DNA of 45,307 bases from Campylobacter coli LMG 9860. GTDB taxonomy: Bacteria; Campylobacterota; Campylobacteria; Campylobacterales; Campylobacteraceae. The position numbers and the translations under genes are program-made. Below the pieces are notes generated by a model. It was not told the DNA's origin, made no database searches, and saw nothing but the letters and a program-made list of their open reading frames with translations. This document shows positions 1 through 8,465 of this stretch, in pieces. Positions within the stretch are counted from its first letter, which is position 1. The number at the start of each line of letters is the position of its first letter. The DNA is taken from assembly GCF_000254135.1 (NCBI RefSeq), contig NZ_AINS01000027.1:1-45307 (forward strand), read 5' to 3'.

Positions 1-105
1 TTATTTAAGACAATTTAAGATTATTTCAAGTATGATTTTATCATATCTTAATTGATAATTTTAGATTACTTAAGATTGCTTGGGATAATTTCAGAAAAGA
101 AGTAA
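1..105. other. Intergenic stretch 3' of the tRNA gene
   Basis: AT-rich DNA just downstream of the minus-strand tRNA. It shows loosely repeated TTTAAGA / TTTCAAG / CTTAAGA words about 10-12 bases apart, but no ORF with a Shine-Dalgarno and no clear GC stem followed by a T-run. I assign no function. Confidence 0.5.
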
Positions 106-182
106 TGGTGGATTTAGCAGGACTCGAACCTGCGACCAACCGGTTATGAGCCGGTTGCTCTAACCAACTGAGCTATAAATCC
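106..182 (-). tRNA. tRNA with CAU anticodon (Met elongator or lysidine-type Ile)
   Basis: Read on the minus strand, this is a full 77-base cloverleaf with encoded CCA. The acceptor stem is GGATTTA / TAAATCC with discriminator A. The anticodon stem is ACCGG / CCGGT around the loop CTCATAA, giving anticodon CAT at 146-148, and the T-arm carries GGTTCGAGTCC. It lacks the mismatched acceptor end expected of an initiator tRNA. The choice is therefore elongator Met or tRNA-Ile2, whose C34 becomes lysidine. The TTGGTCGC variable/T-arm junction resembles E. coli Ile2, but this does not decide it. Confidence 0.93.
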
Positions 183-203
183 GCCTTAATTTTTAAAGAT
201 AAA

Positions 204-209
204 ATTATA
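204..209 (-). promoter_or_regulatory. Candidate -10 box for the tRNA gene
   Basis: On the minus strand this reads TATAAT, 22 bases before the mature 5' end of the tRNA. It is followed by a short leader, a plausible sigma-70 start for a separately transcribed tRNA. No clear -35 is visible, which is usual in Campylobacter. It also lies just after the mrdB stop. Confidence 0.45.
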
Positions 210-232
210 TCTTATTTTTGCTTAAAATTATT

Positions 233-1333
233 TTATTTATTTTTATTGTCTACCCAAAAGTATCTAAAGGTAATCAAATGCTGTAAAATTCCAAAGAAAA
301 TCATAAAAATCGTAAAAGAACTTCCACCATAGCTAAAAAAAGGCAAAGGGATACCAACAACAGGCGCAAACCCTATAGTCATCGAAATATTTACCGCAGC
401 ATAAATAAAAATAAACAATGCTACGCAGTTTATAGCAACTCTAGCAAAATAATCATCCTTAAGCTTTTGATTTAAGCTTAGTAAATGAAAGATGAGTAGA
501 GTATAAAGTAAAATCAATACAAATCCCCCCAAAAAGCCAAATCTTTCTATAAGATATGCAAAGATAAAATCACTTGTAGAGATAGGCAAAAAGTTAAAAT
601 GCGTTTGTGTAGCTTCATCTTGAGATTTTCCTATAAGGCCGCCATTGCCTATGGCTATCATGGATTGTGCGACTTGATAGCTTGGTTTTTCGGAGATAAA
701 ATCATGAATTCTTTGTTTTTGGTAGGGCTTTAACAAATGCGTATAAATGATGGGAGAGCTTATACCGATGGCGATGATGATACTAAGCCAAATTTTATAA
801 TGCACACCCATGATAAAAAGCACGCCAAAACCTACGATTAAAAGCACCATGGCACTTCCTAAATCAGGCTCTTGAGCGATCAATAAAAAAGGCAAAATGA
901 TAAAAAAACTAAGCTTTAGAAATTGTTTTAGTTTATAGCCATTTTTAGGCGGTGGATCTTGATAGATGAGATAAGCAAGCATTAAAATAAAACTAGGTTT
1001 AAAAATTTCAGAGGGCTGGATGGTAAAATGAGTAAAAGGAATTTCAAGCCATCTTTTAGCACCCAACTTTTCAACACCAAAAATATCTGTACTTAAAAGC
1101 AAAAAGATATTGACCCAATAAGCTATGGGTATAAGCCACATCAGTTTGCGAATAGGCAATAAAAAGAATACGCTAAATGCGGCAATTCCTACACAGGCAT
1201 AGACAAATTGTTTTTCGGCTAAAAAAGCATTGGCTTCAAAGATTAAAAAAAACGAAATTAAAATAATAGGTACAAACAAAATAGGTTGCATATAATCAAA
1301 ATGTGTTAAAATTCTTCTATCAGGTATAAACAA
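233..1333 (-). CDS. mrdB: RodA/MrdB, SEDS peptidoglycan glycosyltransferase
   Basis: Inner-membrane SEDS protein that polymerises lipid II glycan strands for side-wall growth with a class B PBP. The 366 residues match the usual RodA length (about 370), with about ten hydrophobic segments. SEDS landmarks visible are QPSEIFKP (about 106-113), EPDLGSAM (about 155-162), FLPISTSDFIFAY with the conserved catalytic-type Asp255, and the C-terminal PLPFFSYGGSS. The start is TTG at 1331-1333, preceded by a GAAGG Shine-Dalgarno; the next in-frame ATG is Met15 and would remove conserved N-terminal sequence. The gene is transcribed away from the pseudouridine synthase gene, and the tRNA lies downstream. 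FtsW is the paralogue to exclude; length and context favour RodA. Confidence 0.93.
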   Translation of the reverse strand: MFIPDRRILTHFDYMQPILFVPIILISFFLIFEANAFLAEKQFVYACVGIAAFSVFFLLPIRKLMWLIPIAYWVNIFLLLSTDIFGVEKLGAKRWLEIPFTHFTIQPSEIFKPSFILMLAYLIYQDPPPKNGYKLKQFLKLSFFIILPFLLIAQEPDLGSAMVLLIVGFGVLFIMGVHYKIWLSIIIAIGISSPIIYTHLLKPYQKQRIHDFISEKPSYQVAQSMIAIGNGGLIGKSQDEATQTHFNFLPISTSDFIFAYLIERFGFLGGFVLILLYTLLIFHLLSLNQKLKDDYFARVAINCVALFIFIYAAVNISMTIGFAPVVGIPLPFFSYGGSSFTIFMIFFGILQHLITFRYFWVDNKNK

Positions 1334-1361
1334 AATTTGCCTTCAATTTGTAGTATTAAAA

Positions 1362-1367
1362 TATAAT
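1362..1367 (+). promoter_or_regulatory. Candidate -10 box for the rluA-type/flpA/trmB run
   Basis: TATAAT in the 78-base gap between divergent mrdB and the pseudouridine synthase gene, 45 bases before the ATG at 1412. This is the only good -10 on this strand in the gap and probably drives the downstream overlapping genes. Confidence 0.5.
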
Positions 1368-1411
1368 TATAAAATAAAACTCTAAATTATATAAAATTTT
1401 ATAAGGAAAAA

Positions 1412-2377
1412 ATGCAAACTTTTTTGGTTGATGAACCTTCAAGGCTCGATATTTTTTTAGCTAAAAATCTTCAGCAAAGTCGCAATCAAATAGCCTCGAT
1501 GATAGAAAAAAACTGCGTTTGGGTTAATGATAAAATTCAAAATAAAAATTCATTCAAGTTAAAAGTCGGAGATAAACTTGTTTTAAATTTGCCACTTGTA
1601 GAGGAAGCTAAGCCTAAATTTGATATAGATTTTGATATAGAAATTTTATACGAAGATGAGGATTTGTTGGTTTTAAATAAACCTTCAAATTTGGTTGTTC
1701 ATGGAGCAAAAAGTGTTAAGAGTGCGACTTTGGTGGATTGGCTTATAGAAAAACAATACACCCTTTCTACCTTAGGCGGAGAAGTGCGCGCAGGGCTTGT
1801 TCATAGGCTTGATAAGGAAACAAGCGGAGCTATATTGATAGCAAAAAATAATTTTACTCATCAAAAGCTTAGTGAGCAGCTTAGTGATAAAACTATGGGA
1901 AGAATTTATCTTGCGTTAATTGATTTGCCACTAAAAGAGGATAAAATTATCATAGATAAAGCTTTGATTCGATCCAGTGCTAATGCCATTAAAAAAATAG
2001 TTACAAATAGCTTTGTTAAGGGTTCTAAGGAGGCTAAAAGTGCTTTTGTTAACTTGGCAAAAAGCGAGGAAGTGAGTCTTATTGGGGCTAAGCTTTTTAC
2101 GGGTAGAACGCATCAAATTAGAGCACATTTAGCTAGCATAAATCGTCATATTTTAGGAGATGAATTATATGGCTATAGGGGGAAATACGAGTGTAGGATT
2201 ATGCTGCATGCGTATTTTTTGTATTTCATTCATCCTAGAAATGGAGAAAAAATATTTATCCAAGCTCCATTAATGGACGATTTTAAACAAATTTTAGAAA
2301 AAAAATTTATTTTAGGAGAGCTTAATGAAAAAATTTCACTTGAGTCTTTGCTTGGGTGCTTTGACTCTTTTATTTAG
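1412..2377 (+). CDS. RluA/RluD-family 23S rRNA pseudouridine synthase
   Basis: Converts uridine to pseudouridine in rRNA. The N-terminal S4 RNA-binding fold (about 10-60) starts with SRLDIFLAKNL. The catalytic core carries GLVHRLDKETSG (129-139), in which Asp134 is the family's nucleophile, and TGRTHQIRAHLA follows. The 321 residues are normal for RluD-type enzymes. The start has an AAGG Shine-Dalgarno. The last 53 bases overlap flpA in another frame, so the two are probably translationally coupled. The exact target uridine (RluD, RluC or other class) cannot be read from the sequence. It corresponds to what I recall as Cj1280c. Confidence 0.92.
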   Translation: MQTFLVDEPSRLDIFLAKNLQQSRNQIASMIEKNCVWVNDKIQNKNSFKLKVGDKLVLNLPLVEEAKPKFDIDFDIEILYEDEDLLVLNKPSNLVVHGAKSVKSATLVDWLIEKQYTLSTLGGEVRAGLVHRLDKETSGAILIAKNNFTHQKLSEQLSDKTMGRIYLALIDLPLKEDKIIIDKALIRSSANAIKKIVTNSFVKGSKEAKSAFVNLAKSEEVSLIGAKLFTGRTHQIRAHLASINRHILGDELYGYRGKYECRIMLHAYFLYFIHPRNGEKIFIQAPLMDDFKQILEKKFILGELNEKISLESLLGCFDSFI

Positions 2378-3557
2378 TGCTTGCAGTGTTTCGCAACTTT
2401 CTAATATAGGTTCAAATAAAGAACTTTTAGTCAATGAAAGCTTGCCAAAGATTAACAATCTTAAAAGTCTTAGTGATATTAGCAATATAGCGTTTGAATG
2501 GGATCCTTTATATGATGATAATATCAAAGGATTTTATTTATATCGCTCAAATGATGCAAATCCTGAATTTAAACTTGTAGGAACGATTAAAAATAAATTT
2601 CAAACCCATTATGTAGATACTAAGCTTGAGCCAAATACAAAATATTACTATATGATGAGAAGTTTTAATGATCAAGGTCATATTTCAGAAGATGGAAAGG
2701 TGATTGAAGTAAAAACTATGCCAAGATTAGAGGCTATTCCTTTTGCACAAGCTATCACCAATCTACCAAGCCGAATTAAATTGATTTGGCGTCCACATCC
2801 AGATCCAAGAGTTGCTTCTTATATCATAGAAAGAGCTAAGGCAGATGGACAAGAATTTAAAAAAATTGCCGAGGTGAAAAATCGCTTGAATGCTGAATTT
2901 ATAGATGAGGATTTAAAACCGGAGGAGAGTTTTAATTATAGAATTATTGCTGTTGGATTTGATGGGGTGCAAAGCCAGCCAAGTTCTATTTTAAATTCTA
3001 CAAGCAAGGCCTTACCTCCTCAAGTTGAGCATTTAAATGCGAGCTTAGATGGAGCCAATAAAGTAGTTTTGACATGGGACGCTCCTAAATACAAAGATTT
3101 TTCGTATTATAAAGTTTATTCTACAAGTTCAAGTTTTCTTCCTTACACTCTTTTGGCTAAAACCGAGCAAAATTCTTATGAAGATATAGTTGAAGGTGCT
3201 GCAAAGAGTAAATACTATAAAGTAACCATGGTAGATATAGACGAGCTTGAAAGTCCTATGCCTAAAGATGGGGTAGAGGGTAAAACTTTAGGAATTCCAT
3301 CTTCTCCTAGTATTATTTTGGCTCAAAGTACGAGTGATGGTATTGATTTAGAATGGGTGGATAATGACTCAAGAGCGGTTGAATACGAAGTTAGACGCTA
3401 TGGCGGTGATCAAAATGCTATTTTTAAGGGTGTAAAAGAAAAAAGATTAAAAGATATTAAAGCTTTACCGGGTGTAGAATATAGCTATGAAGTGATAGCG
3501 ATTGATTCTGTTGGTCTTCGTTCAGAGCCTTCAAAGAAAGTTAAGGCGAAGCAATAG
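2325..3557 (+). CDS. flpA: FlpA, fibronectin type III lipoprotein adhesin
   Basis: Surface lipoprotein that binds host fibronectin and helps Campylobacter adhere to epithelial cells. The signal peptide ends in a lipobox LFSAC, so Cys20 would be lipidated. The rest is a series of FnIII-like beta domains, with repeated FEWDP / LIWRP / LTWDA / LEWVD openings and NTKYYYMMRSF / SFNYRIIAVGF / KYYKVTMVDI / EYSYEVIAIDS closings. That makes about four repeats by eye, although the family is usually described with three. The ATG at 2325 has AGGAG eight bases upstream. The published fibronectin-contact stretch WRPHPDFRV appears here at residues 155-163 as WRPHPDPRV. The gene overlaps its upstream neighbour by 53 bases, and its stop overlaps the next start by one base. 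Confidence 0.95.
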   Translation: MKKFHLSLCLGALTLLFSACSVSQLSNIGSNKELLVNESLPKINNLKSLSDISNIAFEWDPLYDDNIKGFYLYRSNDANPEFKLVGTIKNKFQTHYVDTKLEPNTKYYYMMRSFNDQGHISEDGKVIEVKTMPRLEAIPFAQAITNLPSRIKLIWRPHPDPRVASYIIERAKADGQEFKKIAEVKNRLNAEFIDEDLKPEESFNYRIIAVGFDGVQSQPSSILNSTSKALPPQVEHLNASLDGANKVVLTWDAPKYKDFSYYKVYSTSSSFLPYTLLAKTEQNSYEDIVEGAAKSKYYKVTMVDIDELESPMPKDGVEGKTLGIPSSPSIILAQSTSDGIDLEWVDNDSRAVEYEVRRYGGDQNAIFKGVKEKRLKDIKALPGVEYSYEVIAIDSVGLRSEPSKKVKAKQ

Positions 3558-4753
3558 TGCCAAATTTTAAAACTAGAAAACTTAAAGAAATCATTCTACC
3601 CTTTGAAAAAGATGGGATAGAATTTGTGTGGATGGCACATAATGATAATGTGAATTTAATCTACACAAGGGTCGAGGAAGAAAGCTTTTTTCTACAGATT
3701 AAAAAAGGAGAAAATGAATTTGTAGTTAAGGTAGATAAGCATACCAAACCTTCTAAAATAGCCTATTTACATAAGGCTTTATATATTTTTAAGCAATATT
3801 TTTGCGAGGATGTTATCAGCGAGGCTTTTGGTATAAAAAATAATGCTTTAGCCGAAAAAACTCCTTTGATTGCTAATGATTTTGAAGAAGTTTTAGAAAG
3901 GCTTGAGGGAAAAATTTACATCGAAATTGGTTTTGGTTCAGGAAGACATTTGCTTTACCAAGCTAAAAACAACCCTCAAATTTTAATCCTTGGGATAGAA
4001 ATTTATAATCCAGCCATCACGCAGGTAGCCAAGCTTGCACGCGCTCAAGGTATTGATAATATCTTATTAGTTCAAAGTGATGCTAGACTTTTGTTGAGTG
4101 TTCTTCGGTCTGATTCTATAGAAAAAATTTTCCTACATTTCCCAGTTCCTTGGGATAAAAAGCCTCATCGCCGTGTTGTTTCTAAAGCATTTTGCAAAGA
4201 ATGTGCAAGAGTGCTTACAACCCAAGGGGTTTTTGAGCTTAGAACGGATAGTTATGAGTATTTTGACTTTACTTTTAAGGAATTTTTAGAATTCTCATCA
4301 CCGCAATTTAGCATTAGAAAAAATGAAAATTTAGAAATTTCTAGCAAATACGAAGATAGATGGAAAAGACAAGAAAAAGATATTTATGATCTTTGGGTGT
4401 GGAATTTAGATAAAGAAGAAAAGAATGTTTTATCAGAAGAATTTGATTTTTCAGATATACATTTAAGTAAAAATGATCTGATGCTTTTAGAGAAAAATTT
4501 TGAAAATTTTACTTTAAAAAAAGAGGATTTCTTTTTGCATTTTGAAAATATTTATAAGCAAGGGGAAAGTTTATTATTAAAAATAGCTTTTGGTGCCTTT
4601 AATAAGCCTGAGCATTGTTATTTACATATAGGAGAGGCGATTAGTTTTGTTTTTAAAGAGCCTTTTAAGATACAAGAAAATTTAAAAGCTATAAAAGAGC
4701 TTAAGAAAAGTGTTAAATTTCACTTTAATATGAAACATTTTCTTGAAAATTAA
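3557..4753 (+). CDS. trmB: TrmB, tRNA (guanine46-N7)-methyltransferase, long form
   Basis: Transfers a methyl group from SAM to N7 of G46 in tRNA variable loops. The SAM-binding loop is IEIGFGSGRH (122-131), followed by GIEIYNPAITQ and the TrmB signature HFPVPWDKKPHRR. GTG start at 3557 shares one base with the flpA stop (TAGTG), implying coupling. At 398 residues it is much longer than E. coli TrmB (about 240). About 110 residues precede the methyltransferase domain and about 90 follow it; this long form is, to my knowledge, typical of Campylobacter/Helicobacter. The function of the extra parts is not evident. Confidence 0.93.
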   Translation: MPNFKTRKLKEIILPFEKDGIEFVWMAHNDNVNLIYTRVEEESFFLQIKKGENEFVVKVDKHTKPSKIAYLHKALYIFKQYFCEDVISEAFGIKNNALAEKTPLIANDFEEVLERLEGKIYIEIGFGSGRHLLYQAKNNPQILILGIEIYNPAITQVAKLARAQGIDNILLVQSDARLLLSVLRSDSIEKIFLHFPVPWDKKPHRRVVSKAFCKECARVLTTQGVFELRTDSYEYFDFTFKEFLEFSSPQFSIRKNENLEISSKYEDRWKRQEKDIYDLWVWNLDKEEKNVLSEEFDFSDIHLSKNDLMLLEKNFENFTLKKEDFFLHFENIYKQGESLLLKIAFGAFNKPEHCYLHIGEAISFVFKEPFKIQENLKAIKELKKSVKFHFNMKHFLEN

Positions 4754-4801
4754 GCAAAAATAAAGCATAATTTACGAATTTTGAAATTCAAAGAGGATGG
4801 G

Positions 4802-5467
4802 ATGTCAAATTTAATTCAAGCGCATAAACTTTCTTTAGGTTATGATGAATTGGTTATTAAAGAAGCCAGTTTCACTTTTAAAGATGATGATTTTGTTTTT
4901 ATTACAGGTAAAAGTGGAAGCGGAAAAAGCACTCTTTTAAAATCTTTTTACGGGGACTTAGAACTCCTTTCAGGGCAGCTTGAAGTATGTGGATCTTCCA
5001 TGCGAAAGATTGGAAATTCAGAGCTTTTAAAATTGCGTCAGCAAATTGGTATTATTTTTCAAGATTATAGACTTATACAAGAATACAGCGTAGAAAAAAA
5101 TGTGATGCTTCCTCTTATGATTAAAGGTTATAGTAAAAAAGTTTGTCATGATCAAGCAAGTAAGCTTTTAAAGCATGTAAATTTGACATTTAAAGCGGAT
5201 AAATTGCCCAATCAACTAAGCGGAGGAGAGCAACAAAGAGTAGCTATGGCTAGAGCTTTAGCACATAACCCTAAGCTTTTGCTTTGCGATGAACCTACAG
5301 GAAATTTAGATGAGTATTCTTCAGATATCATTTGGACACTTTTAAAATCAGCTAGAGAGCTTTTAGGTACTTGTGTTGTAGTGGTTACGCATAGAATTCC
5401 GAGCAATTTAAGACTGAATTATCGTCGTTTTAATATAGAAAATGGAAATATGAATGAAATTTTTTAA
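4802..5467 (+). CDS. ftsE: FtsE, ATPase of the FtsEX division complex
   Basis: Cytoplasmic ABC ATPase that pairs with membrane protein FtsX at the septum and controls peptidoglycan hydrolysis. It has a Walker A GKSGSGKSTLL (about 36-46), a Q-loop (IIFQDYRL), signature LSGGEQQRVAMARAL and Walker B LLLCDEPTGNLD. The start chosen is ATG 4802, with AGAGG just upstream, giving 221 residues like other FtsE. An in-frame TTG at 4781 would add seven residues but has no good Shine-Dalgarno. The 3' end overlaps ftsX by 14 bases. Confidence 0.94.
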   Translation: MSNLIQAHKLSLGYDELVIKEASFTFKDDDFVFITGKSGSGKSTLLKSFYGDLELLSGQLEVCGSSMRKIGNSELLKLRQQIGIIFQDYRLIQEYSVEKNVMLPLMIKGYSKKVCHDQASKLLKHVNLTFKADKLPNQLSGGEQQRVAMARALAHNPKLLLCDEPTGNLDEYSSDIIWTLLKSARELLGTCVVVVTHRIPSNLRLNYRRFNIENGNMNEIF

Positions 5468-6260
5468 AACCCACTTATCTTTGATTTTGCCTTTGCTTTT
5501 TATGATGTTTGCTTTTGAGTTTATTTTACTTACAAATGCTACTTTAAGACATTATGAAGAGCTTGTCAATAAGGACTATAATATCATCGTTGCAAGCTCT
5601 GCTGAGCTTGATAAGAATGTTATCAAAACCAAACTTTCTTCCTTTTCTAGTTTGGAGCCATTAGATCCTAAAGATTTGATAGATCGTTTAAAAAACGATA
5701 TTTCTGATAAAAATTTAAAAGTTTTACGAGATTCTTTACCTAAATTTTATAGCATCAAGCTTGATTATTTGCCTACACAAAATGAGCTTAATACCATTAA
5801 AAACCAGCTTTTAAGCATACCAAGTATTAGCAAGGTCGAGACTTTTGCTAAAACGCATGATAAGGTTTATTCTTTGCTTGTTTTGATGAAATTTGTATTT
5901 TGGTTGTTTTTATTTATCATTATCTTGCTTTCTTTTGTTTTGTTTTTAAAACAAATGAGAATTTGGCTTTTTGAACACACTGAACGCGTAGAGATTATGT
6001 ATTTGTTTGGTGCGCCTTTTTGGTTTAGATCTTTTATGCTATATAAGATTGTGGTTTTGGATTGTTTTATTGCTTTTATTATTTTATTTGTATTTTTTAC
6101 ACAAATTTATAATCTTTCTATAGTCCAAGATAGCCTAAAAGCGGTTGATATTATCTTGCCTCCTATTAATTTTATCGTGCATTTGGGCGTGATTTATTTA
6201 GTGACTTTGTTTATATGTTTATTCTGTGTAAATTCGGTGATGTTTAGGGTGAAAAAATGA
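5454..6260 (+). CDS. ftsX: FtsX, membrane subunit of the FtsEX complex
   Basis: Four predicted membrane spans (about 10-28, 144-168, 200-222 and 238-262), with a periplasmic loop of roughly 110 residues between the first and second. This is the FtsX layout, in which the loop contacts a periplasmic coiled-coil hydrolase activator. The 268 residues are somewhat shorter than E. coli FtsX (352), which has a longer cytoplasmic N-terminus. Sequence conservation is low, so the call rests on topology and on its 14-base overlap with ftsE. The next gene encodes the expected kind of partner, an EnvC-like protein, overlapping by four bases. Confidence 0.9.
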   Translation: MKFFKTHLSLILPLLFMMFAFEFILLTNATLRHYEELVNKDYNIIVASSAELDKNVIKTKLSSFSSLEPLDPKDLIDRLKNDISDKNLKVLRDSLPKFYSIKLDYLPTQNELNTIKNQLLSIPSISKVETFAKTHDKVYSLLVLMKFVFWLFLFIIILLSFVLFLKQMRIWLFEHTERVEIMYLFGAPFWFRSFMLYKIVVLDCFIAFIILFVFFTQIYNLSIVQDSLKAVDIILPPINFIVHLGVIYLVTLFICLFCVNSVMFRVKK

Positions 6261-7459
6261 GAAAAATTCTAATTTTTCTTTGTTTTTTTTTATTGTCCAA
6301 TGAAATGCATGCTAATGCCATTAGTGAAAAAACTAAGAATTTAGAAGAAAATAAACGCATTCAAGAGCAGGTAAATAAAAAGCTTGAAGATTTAGCCAAT
6401 GATATATTAAGTGGAGAAAAGAGCTTGAAAGAGTTAAGTGCTCAAATTGAAACTCTTAATTCTCAAACTCTCAAGCTTGAAGCTCGAGCCAAGGCACAAA
6501 ATAAAGACTTAAATTTACTCACAAGTCAAAACACAGATCTTTTGAAAAATAAAGCCAATATGGAAGGCAAACTTATAGCCTTGATGGCTAAGGATTTTGC
6601 CTATGATTTGTCTATACCGCAAGGTTATGTTGAAAGCAAGGAAAGTTTTATGGCTTTTGAGGTTTTGGGTGGCTTGGATAAAATTTTGCAAGATGAAATT
6701 TTTAAACTTTCTAAGGATTATGAAGATATAAGTAAATTAATCGATGATAAGCAAGAACAAATTAAAAAAATTAATGAAGATTTAAAAGATTACAATACCC
6801 AATTAGCAAAACTTCAAAATTTAAGACAAAAGCAAGTCAGTGAGATTAAAAAACAAAAAACCGATCGGGCAATTTATGCTAAAAAACTTGAGAATTTGCA
6901 AGATCAGCAAGATGAATTAAGAAAAACCTTAAATCAATTAAAAATTATAGAAAGCAAGCAAGAGGATAAAAAACAAAGTCAAAAAACTGCCAGCGATAGC
7001 AAAATTGTCAATAATACTCAAAAAATTCGCCAAATTGGATCTAGCTACCAAGGAAGCTCTACTAAGCGTTATACAGGTAAAAAAACTATAGCCCCTTTAG
7101 AATCGTTTACCGTAAAACAAAAATTTGGAAATTATATCGATCCTGTTTATAATATTAAAATTTTCAATGAAAATGTTGTTTTAAGAAGCAATAAAGCCGA
7201 TGCTGTAGTGAAAAGTGTTTTAGATGGAAAGATAGTTTTTGCCAAAGATACAAGTATGCTAGCAAGAGTTGTGATAGTCGAACATGATAATGGAATTCAT
7301 ACTATTTATGCACACTTAGATAAGATAGCACCTAATATCAAAGTCGGTAAAAATGTAAAAAAAGGTGCGGTAGTGGGTAGGATAAAAAATGATTTAACTT
7401 TTGAAGTAACACAAAAGAATTTTCATATCAATCCTTTAGAACTTATTAGTTTAAATTAG
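6257..7459 (+). CDS. EnvC-like periplasmic coiled-coil protein with degenerate LytM (M23) domain
   Basis: The signal peptide (about 1-20, ending MHANA) is followed by a long coiled coil (about 22-235), a Ser/Gln/Lys-rich linker and a C-terminal LytM fold (about 280-397). Active M23 enzymes bind zinc through HxxxD, and HxH near the domain end. Here the first position reads YNIKIFNEN (299-307) and the HxH position reads DLTFEV (379-384). Only the internal HTIYAHL (348-354) is kept. The protein therefore probably does not cut peptidoglycan, and like E. coli EnvC may activate an amidase when FtsEX signals. Its position directly after ftsX and in one run with amiA supports this. It is usually annotated simply as 'peptidase M23'. 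Confidence 0.88.
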   Translation: MRKILIFLCFFLLSNEMHANAISEKTKNLEENKRIQEQVNKKLEDLANDILSGEKSLKELSAQIETLNSQTLKLEARAKAQNKDLNLLTSQNTDLLKNKANMEGKLIALMAKDFAYDLSIPQGYVESKESFMAFEVLGGLDKILQDEIFKLSKDYEDISKLIDDKQEQIKKINEDLKDYNTQLAKLQNLRQKQVSEIKKQKTDRAIYAKKLENLQDQQDELRKTLNQLKIIESKQEDKKQSQKTASDSKIVNNTQKIRQIGSSYQGSSTKRYTGKKTIAPLESFTVKQKFGNYIDPVYNIKIFNENVVLRSNKADAVVKSVLDGKIVFAKDTSMLARVVIVEHDNGIHTIYAHLDKIAPNIKVGKNVKKGAVVGRIKNDLTFEVTQKNFHINPLELISLN

Positions 7460-7481
7460 CTAATTTTAATGCAATTTTCAA

Positions 7482-7487
7482 TATAAT
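7482..7487 (+). promoter_or_regulatory. Candidate -10 box for pyrH-rpoZ-spoT
   Basis: TATAAT in the 51-base gap after the EnvC-like gene, 24 bases before the pyrH ATG. The T-rich sequence before it (TTTTCAA) fits Campylobacter sigma-70 promoters, which often lack a -35. The AAGGAG Shine-Dalgarno lies between it and the start. Confidence 0.5.
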
Positions 7488-7501
7488 TTCAAGTTGATTA
7501 A

Positions 7502-8227
<726 letters not shown>

Positions 8228-8240
8228 TCAAGGAGAACTA

Positions 8241-8465
8241 ATGGAAAACAGAATCGAAGAAATAGCAGCTAAAGCTCTAGAAAGAATGGGAGATGATCGC
8301 TACCGTCTTTCTTTGGTTGTTGCAAAAAGAGCAGAACAATTAGCCGATGGTGCAGCACCTTTAGTGGATATTGATAAAAGTAAATTAAAATTTGCAGATA
8401 TTGCTTTATATGAGATAGCAGAAAATAAAATCACTTTAGAGGGTCTAGTTGAAACCAGTCGATGA
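8241..8465 (+). CDS. rpoZ: RNA polymerase omega subunit RpoZ
   Basis: Small (74-residue) subunit that wraps the beta' C-terminus and helps polymerase assembly. It shows the omega pattern [20 protein letters not shown], then the conserved [10 protein letters not shown] and a C-terminal [10 protein letters not shown]. An AAGGAG Shine-Dalgarno precedes the ATG. As in many proteobacteria the next gene is spoT; the last 17 bases overlap its start. Confidence 0.93.
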   Translation: MENRIEEIAAKALERMGDDRYRLSLVVAKRAEQLADGAAPLVDIDKSKLKFADIALYEIAENKITLEGLVETSR

